Assembly (NCBI GenBank): GCA_016193045.1 | Contig: JACPSW010000011.1 | Span: 1 to 60,133 of the forward strand | DNA: 60,133 bases | From: Candidatus Rokuibacteriota bacterium | GTDB lineage: Bacteria; Methylomirabilota; Methylomirabilia; Rokubacteriales; CSP1-6 | Reading direction: 5' to 3' | In this document: positions 33,039-40,166 of the stretch, in pieces | How the letters are laid out: each line of letters begins with the position of its first letter | Numbering within the stretch: position 1 is the first letter of the stretch | The notes under the pieces: model-generated | Seen by the model: the letters and a program-made list of their open reading frames with translations, nothing else | Database searches by the model: none | Told to the model about the DNA's origin: nothing | Position numbers and translations under genes: made by a program

Positions 33039-34247
33039 CTAGATCACGCCGCGCTGGCGGAGACCCTGGATCTCCCCGTCCCCGTACCCGGCCTCCCGGA
33101 GCACCTGCTCGGTGTGCTCGCCGAGCGCGGGCGCGGGCGTCAGGATCCGGCCGGGGCTCTTCGCCAGCTTGACCGGAATGCCGATGGTCTTGAATCGCCC
33201 GCCCTTCGGGTGATCCTGCTCGGGAATCATCCCGCTGGCCACCACTTGGGCATCTTTGACCATGTCGGAGTAGCTGTTGACGGGAGCGCAGAGCACGTCG
33301 GCGGCCTCGAGGATTTCCATCCACTCCCCGACGGTCCGGGAAAGGAACACGACGTCCAGCATAGGCACCAGCTCCTGCCGGCGGGCGAGCCGGTCGGCCT
33401 TGGTGGCGAAGCGCGGGTCGGCTGCCAGCCCGGGCCGGCCGATCGCGCCGCAGAACGATCGCCAGAGCTGGTCCGTCCTCACGGCGACGAACACCCACCC
33501 ATCCCTCGCGCGGAAGGCCTGGTACGGCACCAGCTCGGGATGGGCGCTGCCCATTCGCGGCAGATCCTCCCCGGTCAGGTGGAAGACGGACAACCGCGCG
33601 GCGTGGGCGAGGAGCGCCCCGTCGAGGAGCGACACGTCCACCTTCTGTCCCTCGCCGGTCTTCTCACGGTGGAGCAGCGCCGTGAGCACCCCCTGCACGG
33701 CGAGCAGCGAGCCGATCGTGTCCACCACCGGGGCGCCGCAGAGCGCCGGGCCACCGTCGGGCTCGCCGGTGATGGCCATGAGTCCGCTCATCGCCTGCAC
33801 GAGAGCATCGAGGCCCGGCTTCTCCCGCCAGGGGCCCTCCGGGCCGAAGGCGGAGAGGGAACAGTAGATGAGCCGGGGATTCAGGCGCGAGAGCCGCCCA
33901 TAGTCGATCTCGAGCCGCTCGGCCACGCCCCCGCGGTAGGCCTCGATCACCACGTCGGCCCGCTCGGCGAGCCGGTAGAACACCTCCCGCCCGGCGGGCG
34001 CCGACAGATCCAGCGTGATCCCGCGCTTGTTGCGATTCACGGTGATGTAGAGCGGTCCCTCCCCGTTGAGCGTGACCTGATAGACCGAGCGGGAGGCGTC
34101 GCCCTTCCGCGGCTCCTCGACCTTGACGACGTCGGCGCCCATGTCGGCCAGGTACATGCCGCAGACCGGCCCGGCGATCAGGTGGGCGACCTCCAGCACG
34201 CGGAATCCCTCGAGCGGACGCGACTGGCTGCGGGCCGCGGAGTTCAT
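33039..34247 (-). CDS. CaiB/BaiF family CoA-transferase
   Basis: 402-residue class III CoA-transferase. Signatures are GPVCGMYLADMGADVVKVE, NRNKRGITLDL and the catalytic Asp in KPGLDALVQAMSG (about residue 148), with DVSLLDGALL in the second half. It moves CoA between carboxylic acids, activating a substrate for the neighbouring beta-oxidation-like enzymes. A TATGGT box 15 nt upstream of the start is its probable -10. Substrates unknown. Confidence 0.9.
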   Translation of the reverse strand: MNSAARSQSRPLEGFRVLEVAHLIAGPVCGMYLADMGADVVKVEEPRKGDASRSVYQVTLNGEGPLYITVNRNKRGITLDLSAPAGREVFYRLAERADVVIEAYRGGVAERLEIDYGRLSRLNPRLIYCSLSAFGPEGPWREKPGLDALVQAMSGLMAITGEPDGGPALCGAPVVDTIGSLLAVQGVLTALLHREKTGEGQKVDVSLLDGALLAHAARLSVFHLTGEDLPRMGSAHPELVPYQAFRARDGWVFVAVRTDQLWRSFCGAIGRPGLAADPRFATKADRLARRQELVPMLDVVFLSRTVGEWMEILEAADVLCAPVNSYSDMVKDAQVVASGMIPEQDHPKGGRFKTIGIPVKLAKSPGRILTPAPALGEHTEQVLREAGYGDGEIQGLRQRGVI

Positions 34248-34278
34248 GACGCGCTGAACGATACCATACCTGGCCTGG

Positions 34279-34480
34279 ATTATTCACGAACGATCGTCGC
34301 CTGCGGCGGGCGGGGCCTGTCGCAGGGCACAGCCCCCGCGGGTCCGGGCTCCATCACCCACTCGCCCGAACGCCGCGCTCCACGCGGCGGACGGGACGAG
34401 GGGGCCCCACTGCGCGCGGCCCCGCGGGGACCGCACCCGGCGCCACCCGCCCGGTCGTGCCATCGCCTTTCGTGAATAAT
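34279..34480. mobile_element. MITE-like palindromic element B (full form)
   Basis: 202 bp with ends ATTATTCACGAACG and the inverse of ATTATTCACGAAAGG. Read in the opposite orientation it matches element D (47055-47255) almost throughout (I estimate above 90%), including the flanks CCTGG and GCGC. It contains no ORF. It occupies the gap between the CaiB gene and the YihY gene. Confidence 0.7.
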
Positions 34481-34518
34481 GCGCTCTAGCCACAATGGTG
34501 AACAACGTGCTGAGCGTA

Positions 34519-34562
34519 TCGGAGCCACCCGGGGTCAACCCCGGGCGAAGCGCCCGCGCTCG
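34519..34562 (+). repeat. GC-rich double-hairpin repeat, copy 4 (shortened)
   Basis: TCGGAG, CCCGGGGTCAACCCCGGG and GCGAAGCGCCCGCGCTCGAG. It overlaps the 3' end of the YihY gene, whose last residues (ERGRFARG) it encodes. Confidence 0.6.
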
Positions 34563-35344
34563 AGAGCCCCGACGTACTCGGCGCCGAGGACGAAGACGAT
34601 GGTCGAGTAGTACACGAACATCACGAAGGCTACGAGCACGCCCAGCGGCCCGTAGATCTGATCGTACACTCCCACCGTCGCGATGTAGAGGCGGAAGAGC
34701 TGCTTCGCCACCTCCCAGAGCACGCTGGCGAGGAGCGCCCCGGCCAGGGCAGCCCCGCGGGGAACCGGACGGTGCGGCAGGTGCCGGTAGAGCAGGTAGA
34801 ACATCCACGTGGCCAGGGCCAAGCCGAGGCCGATGCTCATGTAGTGGATCCACTCGGGCGGCATCTGCGCCGGGCGGAGGATGAACACCTTGGCCCAGGC
34901 AAAGAGGTCGGTGACGGCGAGGGCCGCCAGAAACAGCACCCCGATCATGAAGATCCAGAAAATGTCGAACAGCATCCCCTTGAAGAACCCCCGCCCGCGC
35001 TTGACGCCCATGACCCGGTCGAGCACGAGGCGGCTGGCGCCGAAGAGCTGGGTGGAGAACAGAATCAGGATCATGGTCCCGAGGATCCCGGACACGTTGC
35101 GCGTGGCGACGATCCGGAGAAGGATGCGGCCGATCTCTTTCTGGTACACGGGCATGATCGGAGAGAGCTGCTTGATGACCTGACGGGTCGCCTCCTCACT
35201 CGAAAGGATGAACCCGAGCAGCGAGATGATCAGGAACAGGAAGGGAATCAGGCAGATCAGAAAGTAGAAGGAGAGCCCCGCGGCCAGGAAGAATCCCTGG
35301 TGGGCGTAGAACCCGGAAAGGGCGTTGCGAAACCCCCTGACCAC
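34535..35344 (-). CDS. YihY/BrkB (UPF0761) family membrane protein
   Basis: 269-residue inner-membrane protein with six hydrophobic segments. Family marks are the AHQGFFLAAGLSFYFLICLI start, a central RLVLDRVMGVKRGRG loop, and GPLGVLVAFVMFVYYSTIVFVLGAEY near the C-terminus. The name RNase BN given to this family in the past is not supported; the function is unknown. GTG start at 35344. The last codons come from a dispersed hairpin repeat. Confidence 0.88.
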   Translation of the reverse strand: MVRGFRNALSGFYAHQGFFLAAGLSFYFLICLIPFLFLIISLLGFILSSEEATRQVIKQLSPIMPVYQKEIGRILLRIVATRNVSGILGTMILILFSTQLFGASRLVLDRVMGVKRGRGFFKGMLFDIFWIFMIGVLFLAALAVTDLFAWAKVFILRPAQMPPEWIHYMSIGLGLALATWMFYLLYRHLPHRPVPRGAALAGALLASVLWEVAKQLFRLYIATVGVYDQIYGPLGVLVAFVMFVYYSTIVFVLGAEYVGALERGRFARG

Positions 35345-35352
35345 CGCGGCCG

Positions 35353-35471
35353 CTAGTCCGGATTATTCATGAACGTAGATGGGCCCGGCGGGCGGGGCCT
35401 GTCGCAGGGTGCGGCCCCGCGCCACCCGCCCCGTCACACGCGCGCCGCCGTTCATGAATAGTCCGTGCTAG
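35353..35471. mobile_element. MITE-like palindromic element C with CTAG ends
   Basis: Terminal inverted repeats of 23 bp: CTAGTCCGGATTATTCATGA (then ACG) at 35353-35375 and, read from the other strand, CTAGCACGGACTATTCATGA (then ACG) at 35471-35449. The interior is a shortened version of elements B and D. The right end provides the TAG stop of the adjacent SDR gene. Confidence 0.7.
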
Positions 35472-36259
35472 ACGATGGAGCAGATCAGGCCCCCGTCCAC
35501 CTGAATCGTCGCGCCCGTCACGTAGGATGAGCGCTCCGAGGCCAGGAAGACCACCATGTTGGCGAACTCCTCGGGGCTGCCGACGCGGCCCAGCGGGATG
35601 TCCGCGGTCACGGTGGGCAAATACTCCTCGAACGTCTTCCCCACCTGCTTGGCCCGCCCTCCCATGTGGGACCGGAGCCGGTCGGTGAGGATGCGGCCCG
35701 GGCAGACCGTGTTGATCAGGATGTTGTCCTTCCCCAGCTCGGCCGCCAGCGTCTTGGACATCCCCGCCACTCCGGGACGGATCCCGTTGGACAGGATCAG
35801 CCCGGCGATCGGCTGCTTGACCGAGCTGGACTGGATGCTGAGAATCCGCCCCCAGCGCTTCTTCCTCATGTGGGGGAGCACCTCGCGGACGAAGCGGATC
35901 GTCGAGAGCAGGGTGAGCTCGAAGGCGGCCTGCCAATCGGCGTCGGTCATTTGATCGAAGCCGCCGGGGGGCGGGCCGCCGGCGTTGGCGACCAGGATAT
36001 CCACACCACTGAAGGCTTCCACGGTCTTCGCGACCACCCGCTGGATGTCGGCGAGCCGCGTCACGTCGGCGGGGAGTGCCAGCACCTCCGCCTTGGTCTT
36101 GTCCCGGATCTCGTTGGCGGCGACGATCAGATCGGCCTCCGTTCGCGCGCACATCGTCACCCGCGCGCCCTCGGCGGCCAGCCCCATGGCGCTGGCCTTG
36201 CCCATCCCCTTGCTCGCCGCCACCACGATCGCCACCTTCCCCTTCAGTCCCAGATCCAT
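35468..36259 (-). CDS. SDR-family protein lacking the usual Tyr-Lys pair
   Basis: 263-residue SDR fold with cofactor motif AASKGMGKA and NAGG. After the Ser block SIQSSSVKQP the canonical YXXXK is not found; the aligned segment is LILSNGIRPGVAG, so Tyr and Lys look replaced by Ser/Asn and Arg. The C-terminal ASERSSYVTGATIQVDGG is standard. ATG 36259 is chosen since upstream frame is a shadow of the next gene. A non-canonical catalytic set or a non-catalytic role is possible. Its TAG stop lies within element C. Confidence 0.82.
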   Translation of the reverse strand: MDLGLKGKVAIVVAASKGMGKASAMGLAAEGARVTMCARTEADLIVAANEIRDKTKAEVLALPADVTRLADIQRVVAKTVEAFSGVDILVANAGGPPPGGFDQMTDADWQAAFELTLLSTIRFVREVLPHMRKKRWGRILSIQSSSVKQPIAGLILSNGIRPGVAGMSKTLAAELGKDNILINTVCPGRILTDRLRSHMGGRAKQVGKTFEEYLPTVTADIPLGRVGSPEEFANMVVFLASERSSYVTGATIQVDGGLICSIV

Positions 36260-36273
36260 GCGTGCCCCCTCCG

Positions 36274-37173
36274 CTACTTGTAGAAACGGGCGCGGTCCGC
36301 ACTCAGAATCTCCATGCGCTTCACCTCGCGGTCCCTCATGACCTCCAGTTGGACCTTCTCCCCGGGCCCGTGGCGCCAAAGGGCGAGGTAGAGCCCCTTC
36401 CGGCTCGACACCTCCTCCTGGTCCACGGAGACGATGAGGTCGCCCTCGCGCAGCCCCGAGCGTTCCGCCGGCCCCTGGGGCACCAGCCCCGCCACCACCA
36501 CCCCGTCCTCCAGGGCGTAGGCGAACACGCCGAGCCAGGCGCGCTTCGGGCGGCTGACGACCTGGCCGTAGCGGAGGAACTCCTCCTGATTCGCCTGGTA
36601 GTGCTCGACGGGAATCGCCAGCGAGTTCCGCGCGACCTCGTTCAGGTTCAGCGAGACCACGCCGATCATGCGGCCGGCGAGCGTGAAGAGCGCGCCGCCA
36701 CCGAAGCCGGGGTTGAAGGCGCTCGACACGATCCCGCGCTCCAGCAGGTACTCCCAGTAGGCCTCGAACTCTCCGAGATACGTGACCAGGCCGCCGGAGA
36801 CCCGCCGCTCCTGCGGCTGCGTGGAGGCGAGGACGAAGACCGGCGCGCCGCAGTCGATCTCCTCGGAGGAGCCCGCCTCGGCGGCCTGGAGCCCCTGGCG
36901 CTTGACCTTGAGGAGCGCGAGGCCGACGTCGAAGTCTTGCGCCACGATCTCGCCCTTGGCCCGGCGGCCCTGGGTGAACGACACCTGGATACTCTCGGCC
37001 CCCATCACCACGTAATTCAAGGTGAGGATCAGCCCCGAGGGGTCGATCACCGTGCCCGACCCGAATCGCTCCTCTCCGAGAATCCGGGCGGACGGATGCT
37101 CGGCGGGCACCTCGGTGCGGACGTGGACCACCGTGGAGCGGAGCTGCCTGACGAGCTCGACCGACGCGTCCAC
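36274..37173 (-). CDS. HtrA-like PDZ protein with degenerate protease triad
   Basis: 299 residues: trypsin-like domain (about 1-195) then a PDZ domain (about 205-295: RAWLGVFAYALEDGVVVAGL, GLREGDLIVSVDQEEV). Compared with HtrA/DegP, the His of the NAHVV block is Tyr in LTLNYVVMG, the GNSGG active-site Ser block reads NPGFGGGALF with Gly for Ser, and only the Asp region (DFDVGLALLKV) is recognisable. There is no signal peptide. It is therefore probably a cytoplasmic pseudoprotease or scaffold. GTG 37173. It sits between an SDR and a 5-formyl-THF cyclo-ligase-like gene. Confidence 0.8.
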   Translation of the reverse strand: MDASVELVRQLRSTVVHVRTEVPAEHPSARILGEERFGSGTVIDPSGLILTLNYVVMGAESIQVSFTQGRRAKGEIVAQDFDVGLALLKVKRQGLQAAEAGSSEEIDCGAPVFVLASTQPQERRVSGGLVTYLGEFEAYWEYLLERGIVSSAFNPGFGGGALFTLAGRMIGVVSLNLNEVARNSLAIPVEHYQANQEEFLRYGQVVSRPKRAWLGVFAYALEDGVVVAGLVPQGPAERSGLREGDLIVSVDQEEVSSRKGLYLALWRHGPGEKVQLEVMRDREVKRMEILSADRARFYK

Positions 37174-37182
37174 GCCGGACCC

Positions 37183-37902
37183 TCAGCCGCCCCGGGCGGC
37201 GCGGAGCCGCTGCAGCACGGGGATGGCCGCGATCTTTTCCTCTGAAAGGTACTCCCAGTAGATGCCACGGGGCTTTGGGTGCGCCGCGCCGCAGGGGGAC
37301 GCTCCCTCCGGGGTCACGATCCAGTCCACGGGGATGTCGTGCGGGAACATCTCGATGGGCTGCGGAACGATCTGGAGGGTGTGCACGGTCGTGACGATCG
37401 GCGTGCGGTCGCCGACGGCGCCGGCCTCCCGGAGCAGGCCGAACTCCAGGTCGGAGTAGCCGCCTCCCTTGCCCACGCGGGCGCCTCCGCCGTTCAGGGC
37501 CACCGAGCCGCAGACGATCAGGTCGATCGGCTTCACCTCGTCCACGCCTACCGGCTCACCGAAGCGATCGGCCCCGCGGATCGTCGCCGCCCGGGCGAGG
37601 TTCTTCCCGAGGCGCTCGGGATCGAGCACGATGAAGCATGCCTCCTCGCGCAGCCTGGGAACGGCCATATAGACGATCTTCCCCTCCCGGAGCGCCAGGC
37701 GGCGCACGGGGATCTGGGGAGCGTCCGGGTTGACCTTGACGACCCGCGCTCGCTTCCAGACGCTGAGCGATGCCAGGGCCAGCGCCGCGCGCTCAGCTCC
37801 CACGAAGTTCGGGATGCGTCCCTTCGCCCCGGGAAACCGGGCGGCCCGGTGGATCTCCAGGAGGCGCCACGTGGCCTCCCTCAGCTCCTGCTTGGACATC
37901 AT
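37183..37902 (-). CDS. 5-formyltetrahydrofolate cyclo-ligase family protein
   Basis: 239-residue MTHFS-like protein. The GKGGGYSDLEFGLLREAG block (about residues 145-162) is the ATP/substrate signature, and DLIVCGSVALN and WIVTPEG complete the fold. Housekeeping 5-FCL proteins are about 190 residues; this longer form resembles the divergent MTHFS/FAU1-like group, so the exact substrate is uncertain. ATG 37902 overlaps the dienelactone-hydrolase stop; the frame remains open far upstream (to 39900) only as a shadow of other genes. Confidence 0.8.
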   Translation of the reverse strand: MMSKQELREATWRLLEIHRAARFPGAKGRIPNFVGAERAALALASLSVWKRARVVKVNPDAPQIPVRRLALREGKIVYMAVPRLREEACFIVLDPERLGKNLARAATIRGADRFGEPVGVDEVKPIDLIVCGSVALNGGGARVGKGGGYSDLEFGLLREAGAVGDRTPIVTTVHTLQIVPQPIEMFPHDIPVDWIVTPEGASPCGAAHPKPRGIYWEYLSEEKIAAIPVLQRLRAARGG

Positions 37903-38735
37903 TTGAGATGCTTCGCCAGAAACGCCTCGACCTCGGCGAACGCGGCGGCGGCCGCCTCGGGCTGGTAGCCCACCGTCGCCCCGCAGCAGTCGCCCGGCTT
38001 GTTCCGGTTCTCCACGTCGGGAAGGACCTGGAGGGGGTAGTCGGCGTTGTCGAAGTAATGGTACGTGCCCGGGAAGATCCTGATCGTCGCCTCCGCCCCC
38101 TTGGCACGCATGGCGTTGACCATCTCCTCGCAGGTCGCGGCCAGCGTCCAGTCGTCGGCCGCGCCGATCAGCACCAGGAGCGGCGCCACGACGACTTCCT
38201 TGACGAGCGAGAAGCACCCGCCGGGGTACATCCCGATCCCCAGCCGGAACCCCACCGCCGGCAGCGTCACGCCCCGCTTCCTCGCGCGCTCGAGGCTCGG
38301 GCCGTTGACGACGGCGATGGCAAAGACCCCGCCGTTGGACCACCCGATGGCCCCGATCCGCCCGGCGTTCACGAACGGATGGGCCTGGAGATACCGGAGC
38401 GCCCCGAAGGCGTCGTCGAAGCGATCCGTGTTCTCGACGTCCGGCGTCCCCTTGGAGCAGTTCTCGACGATGCCACGCGACCCCCAGCTGTCCACCACGA
38501 GCGCCACGTACCCGCGCTCGTTCAGCCACTTCGCCCAGCGCGCCTGCAGCGCCTCGACGCCGCCGCACCCGTGGAGGAGGACCATGGCGGGGAACGGTCC
38601 GGGCCCCTCCGGCCGGTAGAGCTGCCCCCTGACCTCGGTCGGTTTCCCCGGGGTGATATTTGGGAAGGTCACGCCTCCGGCGCACCCCCCGAGGAGCGCA
38701 GCCAGGAGAAACCCGGCGGCGAGATCGAGGCGCAC
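37899..38735 (-). CDS. dienelactone hydrolase family lipoprotein
   Basis: 278 residues from GTG 38735. Signal peptide with lipobox LLGGC, then an alpha/beta hydrolase: GWSNGG nucleophile (Ser rather than the Cys of true dienelactone hydrolases), GAADDW and the catalytic His in YHYFDNADYP. GTG 38735 is preferred to the longer ATG because TATCCT lies exactly 6 nt upstream and because it puts the lipobox at the right distance. It is divergent from the selenoprotein-like gene with back-to-back promoters. Confidence 0.82.
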   Translation of the reverse strand: MRLDLAAGFLLAALLGGCAGGVTFPNITPGKPTEVRGQLYRPEGPGPFPAMVLLHGCGGVEALQARWAKWLNERGYVALVVDSWGSRGIVENCSKGTPDVENTDRFDDAFGALRYLQAHPFVNAGRIGAIGWSNGGVFAIAVVNGPSLERARKRGVTLPAVGFRLGIGMYPGGCFSLVKEVVVAPLLVLIGAADDWTLAATCEEMVNAMRAKGAEATIRIFPGTYHYFDNADYPLQVLPDVENRNKPGDCCGATVGYQPEAAAAAFAEVEAFLAKHLK

Positions 38736-38741
38736 CAGATA

Positions 38742-38747
38742 AGGATA
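38742..38747 (-). promoter_or_regulatory. TANNNT box before GTG 38735
   Basis: On the minus strand TATCCT is 6 nt before the GTG; TTGCGC about 16 bp further upstream is a weak -35. Predicts a leaderless mRNA. Confidence 0.45.
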
Positions 38748-38779
38748 CCCGAACCCGCGCTGCGCGCAACCGTCCTTCG

Positions 38780-38808
38780 TTGACCCCCTCCGTTCCCGGG
38801 AGTAGAAT
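38780..38808 (+). promoter_or_regulatory. sigma70-type promoter of the candidate selenoprotein gene
   Basis: TTGACC (38780-38785), 17-bp spacer, TAGAAT (38803-38808): both hexamers match 5 of 6. The start site would fall on ATG 38815, so the mRNA would be leaderless. A CCGGGA/TCCCGG palindrome (38796-38813) overlaps the -10. Confidence 0.65.
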
Positions 38809-38814
38809 CCCGGC

Positions 38815-39432
38815 ATGGACGATCCCATCCGCATCACGGAGTACTCCGATTACCTCTGACCCTGGTGCTACCCGGCGGCCGTGCGCCTCCAGCGGATCCA
38901 GCAGGAGATGGCCGGACGGGTCAGCATCGAGTGGAGGGCGTTTCCGCTGCGCCCCGTCCCCGATCCATCGGCGACCTTCAAGGGAACCTATCGCGAGGAG
39001 GCCTGGAAGCGCTGCGCGGCGATGGCCGAGCCCGACGGCGTCGTCTTCACCATGTGGAGCCGCAACGACTATCCCACCTGGAGCCTCCCTGCCCTGGAAG
39101 CCGCCAAGTGCGTCGCCCTCCAGGGGGAGGAGGCGTTCCGGCGCCTCCACCTCCGACTCTACGAGGCCTTCTTCACCCGCGGGAAGAACATCGCCGTCCC
39201 CGAGGAGGTCGTAGAGGTCGTGAGGGAGTCGGGCGCCGACATGACGCGGTTCCTCGCCGACTACGAGAGCGGCAAGGCCCGGGACTGGGTTCTCCACGAC
39301 TACGAAGAGGCCGTGACGCGGGAAAGCGTCAGGGCTATCCCCACCATCATCGGCGATGGCGGCCGGCGTGTCGTTGGCCTCGTGTCGGCCGTCGAGTACC
39401 GGAGAATGCTCGAGGCCTCGGCTGACGGGTAG
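38815..39432 (+). CDS. candidate selenocysteine-containing DsbA/HCCA-isomerase-family oxidoreductase (UGA at codon 15)
   Basis: Translation from ATG 38815 gives MDDPIRITEYSDYL, an in-frame TGA (38857-38859), then PWCYPAAVRLQRI and 190 further open codons to TAG 39430. In this thioredoxin-fold family the motif at this place is DY-C-P-W-C, so the TGA replaces the first, nucleophilic Cys: U15-P-W-C18. The cis-Pro loop (SVRAIPTI) and helical insertion are intact, as expected for a working gene. A hairpin follows the TGA. Full product 205 residues. A plain reading would start at GTG 38881 and lose the first strand and redox motif. Alternative: a Cys-to-stop nonsense mutation. Selenocysteine machinery is not visible in the window. 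Confidence 0.8.
38857..38887 (+). promoter_or_regulatory. candidate bacterial SECIS hairpin
   Basis: After TGA 38857-38859, GGTGC (38864-38868) can pair with GCGCC (38883-38887) and, inside it, CGG (38873-38875) with CCG (38879-38881), leaving a CGG apical loop. The loop begins 16 nt after the TGA and contains G residues, within the range known for bacterial SECIS elements (about 16-37 nt). Pairing was judged by eye. Confidence 0.5.
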
Positions 39433-39438
39433 GCAGGC

Positions 39439-39924
39439 GTGGCGGAGGACAAGGGGCCGGAGCAGGCCCTGCGCCATTTCCAGAAGGGCTTCGAGGCCCA
39501 GATGCAGGGCGACCTGGAGACGGCCATCGAGCACTACACCCGGTCCATCGACATCATGCCGACCGCCGAAGCCCACACCTTCCGCGGCTGGGCCTACAGC
39601 TTCCAGGGCGACTACGAGCGAGCGATCGCCGAATGTCACCGGGCCATCGAGGTGGACCCCGACTTCGGTAACCCCTATAACGACATCGGCGCCTATTTGA
39701 TCGAGGTGGGGCGGCACGACGAGGCGATCCCCTGGCTCAAGAAGGCCATGACCGCCAAGCGCTACGAGCCCCGCCACTATCCCCACTTCAACCTGAGCCG
39801 CGTGTACGTCAAGCAGTGGAAGATCCAGGAGGCCATCGGCGAGATCAAGGCTGCGCTCGAGCTGGAGCCCCGCTACGTCGTCGCCCGCAAAGAACTCCAT
39901 CGCCTGCTCGGCATGCTGAACTAG
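39439..39924 (+). CDS. TPR-repeat protein
   Basis: 161 residues from GTG 39439, 6 bp after the selenoprotein-like gene, so probably co-transcribed. About four tetratricopeptide repeats are visible: ALRHFQKGFEAQMQGDLETA, HTFRGWAYSFQGDYERAIAE, PYNDIGAYLIEVGRHDEAIP and NLSRVYVKQWKIQEAIGEIK. It has no signal peptide or membrane segment. Its TAG stop lies in a 14-bp sequence that is repeated at the start of the polymerase gene. Confidence 0.87.
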   Translation: MAEDKGPEQALRHFQKGFEAQMQGDLETAIEHYTRSIDIMPTAEAHTFRGWAYSFQGDYERAIAECHRAIEVDPDFGNPYNDIGAYLIEVGRHDEAIPWLKKAMTAKRYEPRHYPHFNLSRVYVKQWKIQEAIGEIKAALELEPRYVVARKELHRLLGMLN

Positions 39925-40166
39925 TGGCCTTCCAAGTAATCTCGCCTACGCAGATCCGAGTGCCGGGGGTGGCGCGGGCGTTGCCCCCGGAGCGGCCCGG
40001 CGGAGTGGGACCCCTTCACTCGCCTCCCCCAGTTCGCCGAACTGGGGGAGGGGGTGAACGGGTGACGGAGCCCAGCCGCGGCCGGGGGCAACCCGGCGAC
40101 AGGACCCCCGGCGCTCGGGCCGCAGGCGTTAGGCAACTTAAGTTGGAGTGACACTAGTGGCCTTCC
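39920..40166. mobile_element. 219-bp MITE-like element flanked by a 14-bp direct repeat
   Basis: ACTAGTGGCCTTCC occurs at 39920-39933 and 40153-40166. Between the copies lie 219 bp with imperfect inverted ends (AAGTAATCTCGCCTACGC at the left; inverse of AAGTTGCCTAACGCCTGCGG near the right) and an inner palindrome CCCCCAGTTCGCCGAACTGGGGG. The first copy contains the TPR stop and the second the polymerase GTG. Removing one copy and the insert restores an overlapping TAGTG stop/start, so this looks like an insertion with target duplication. Confidence 0.6.

Noticed and set aside
38857..38859. TGA as an ordinary nonsense mutation
   Set aside because: Not excluded, but less favoured: it sits exactly at a redox Cys, is followed by a hairpin, and the remaining frame and promoter show no decay.
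37903..39900. Giant 905-codon open frame ending in the 5-FCL-like gene
   Set aside because: Only the last 239 codons resemble a protein family; the rest is antisense to the TPR and selenoprotein-like genes and shadow of the dienelactone hydrolase gene.
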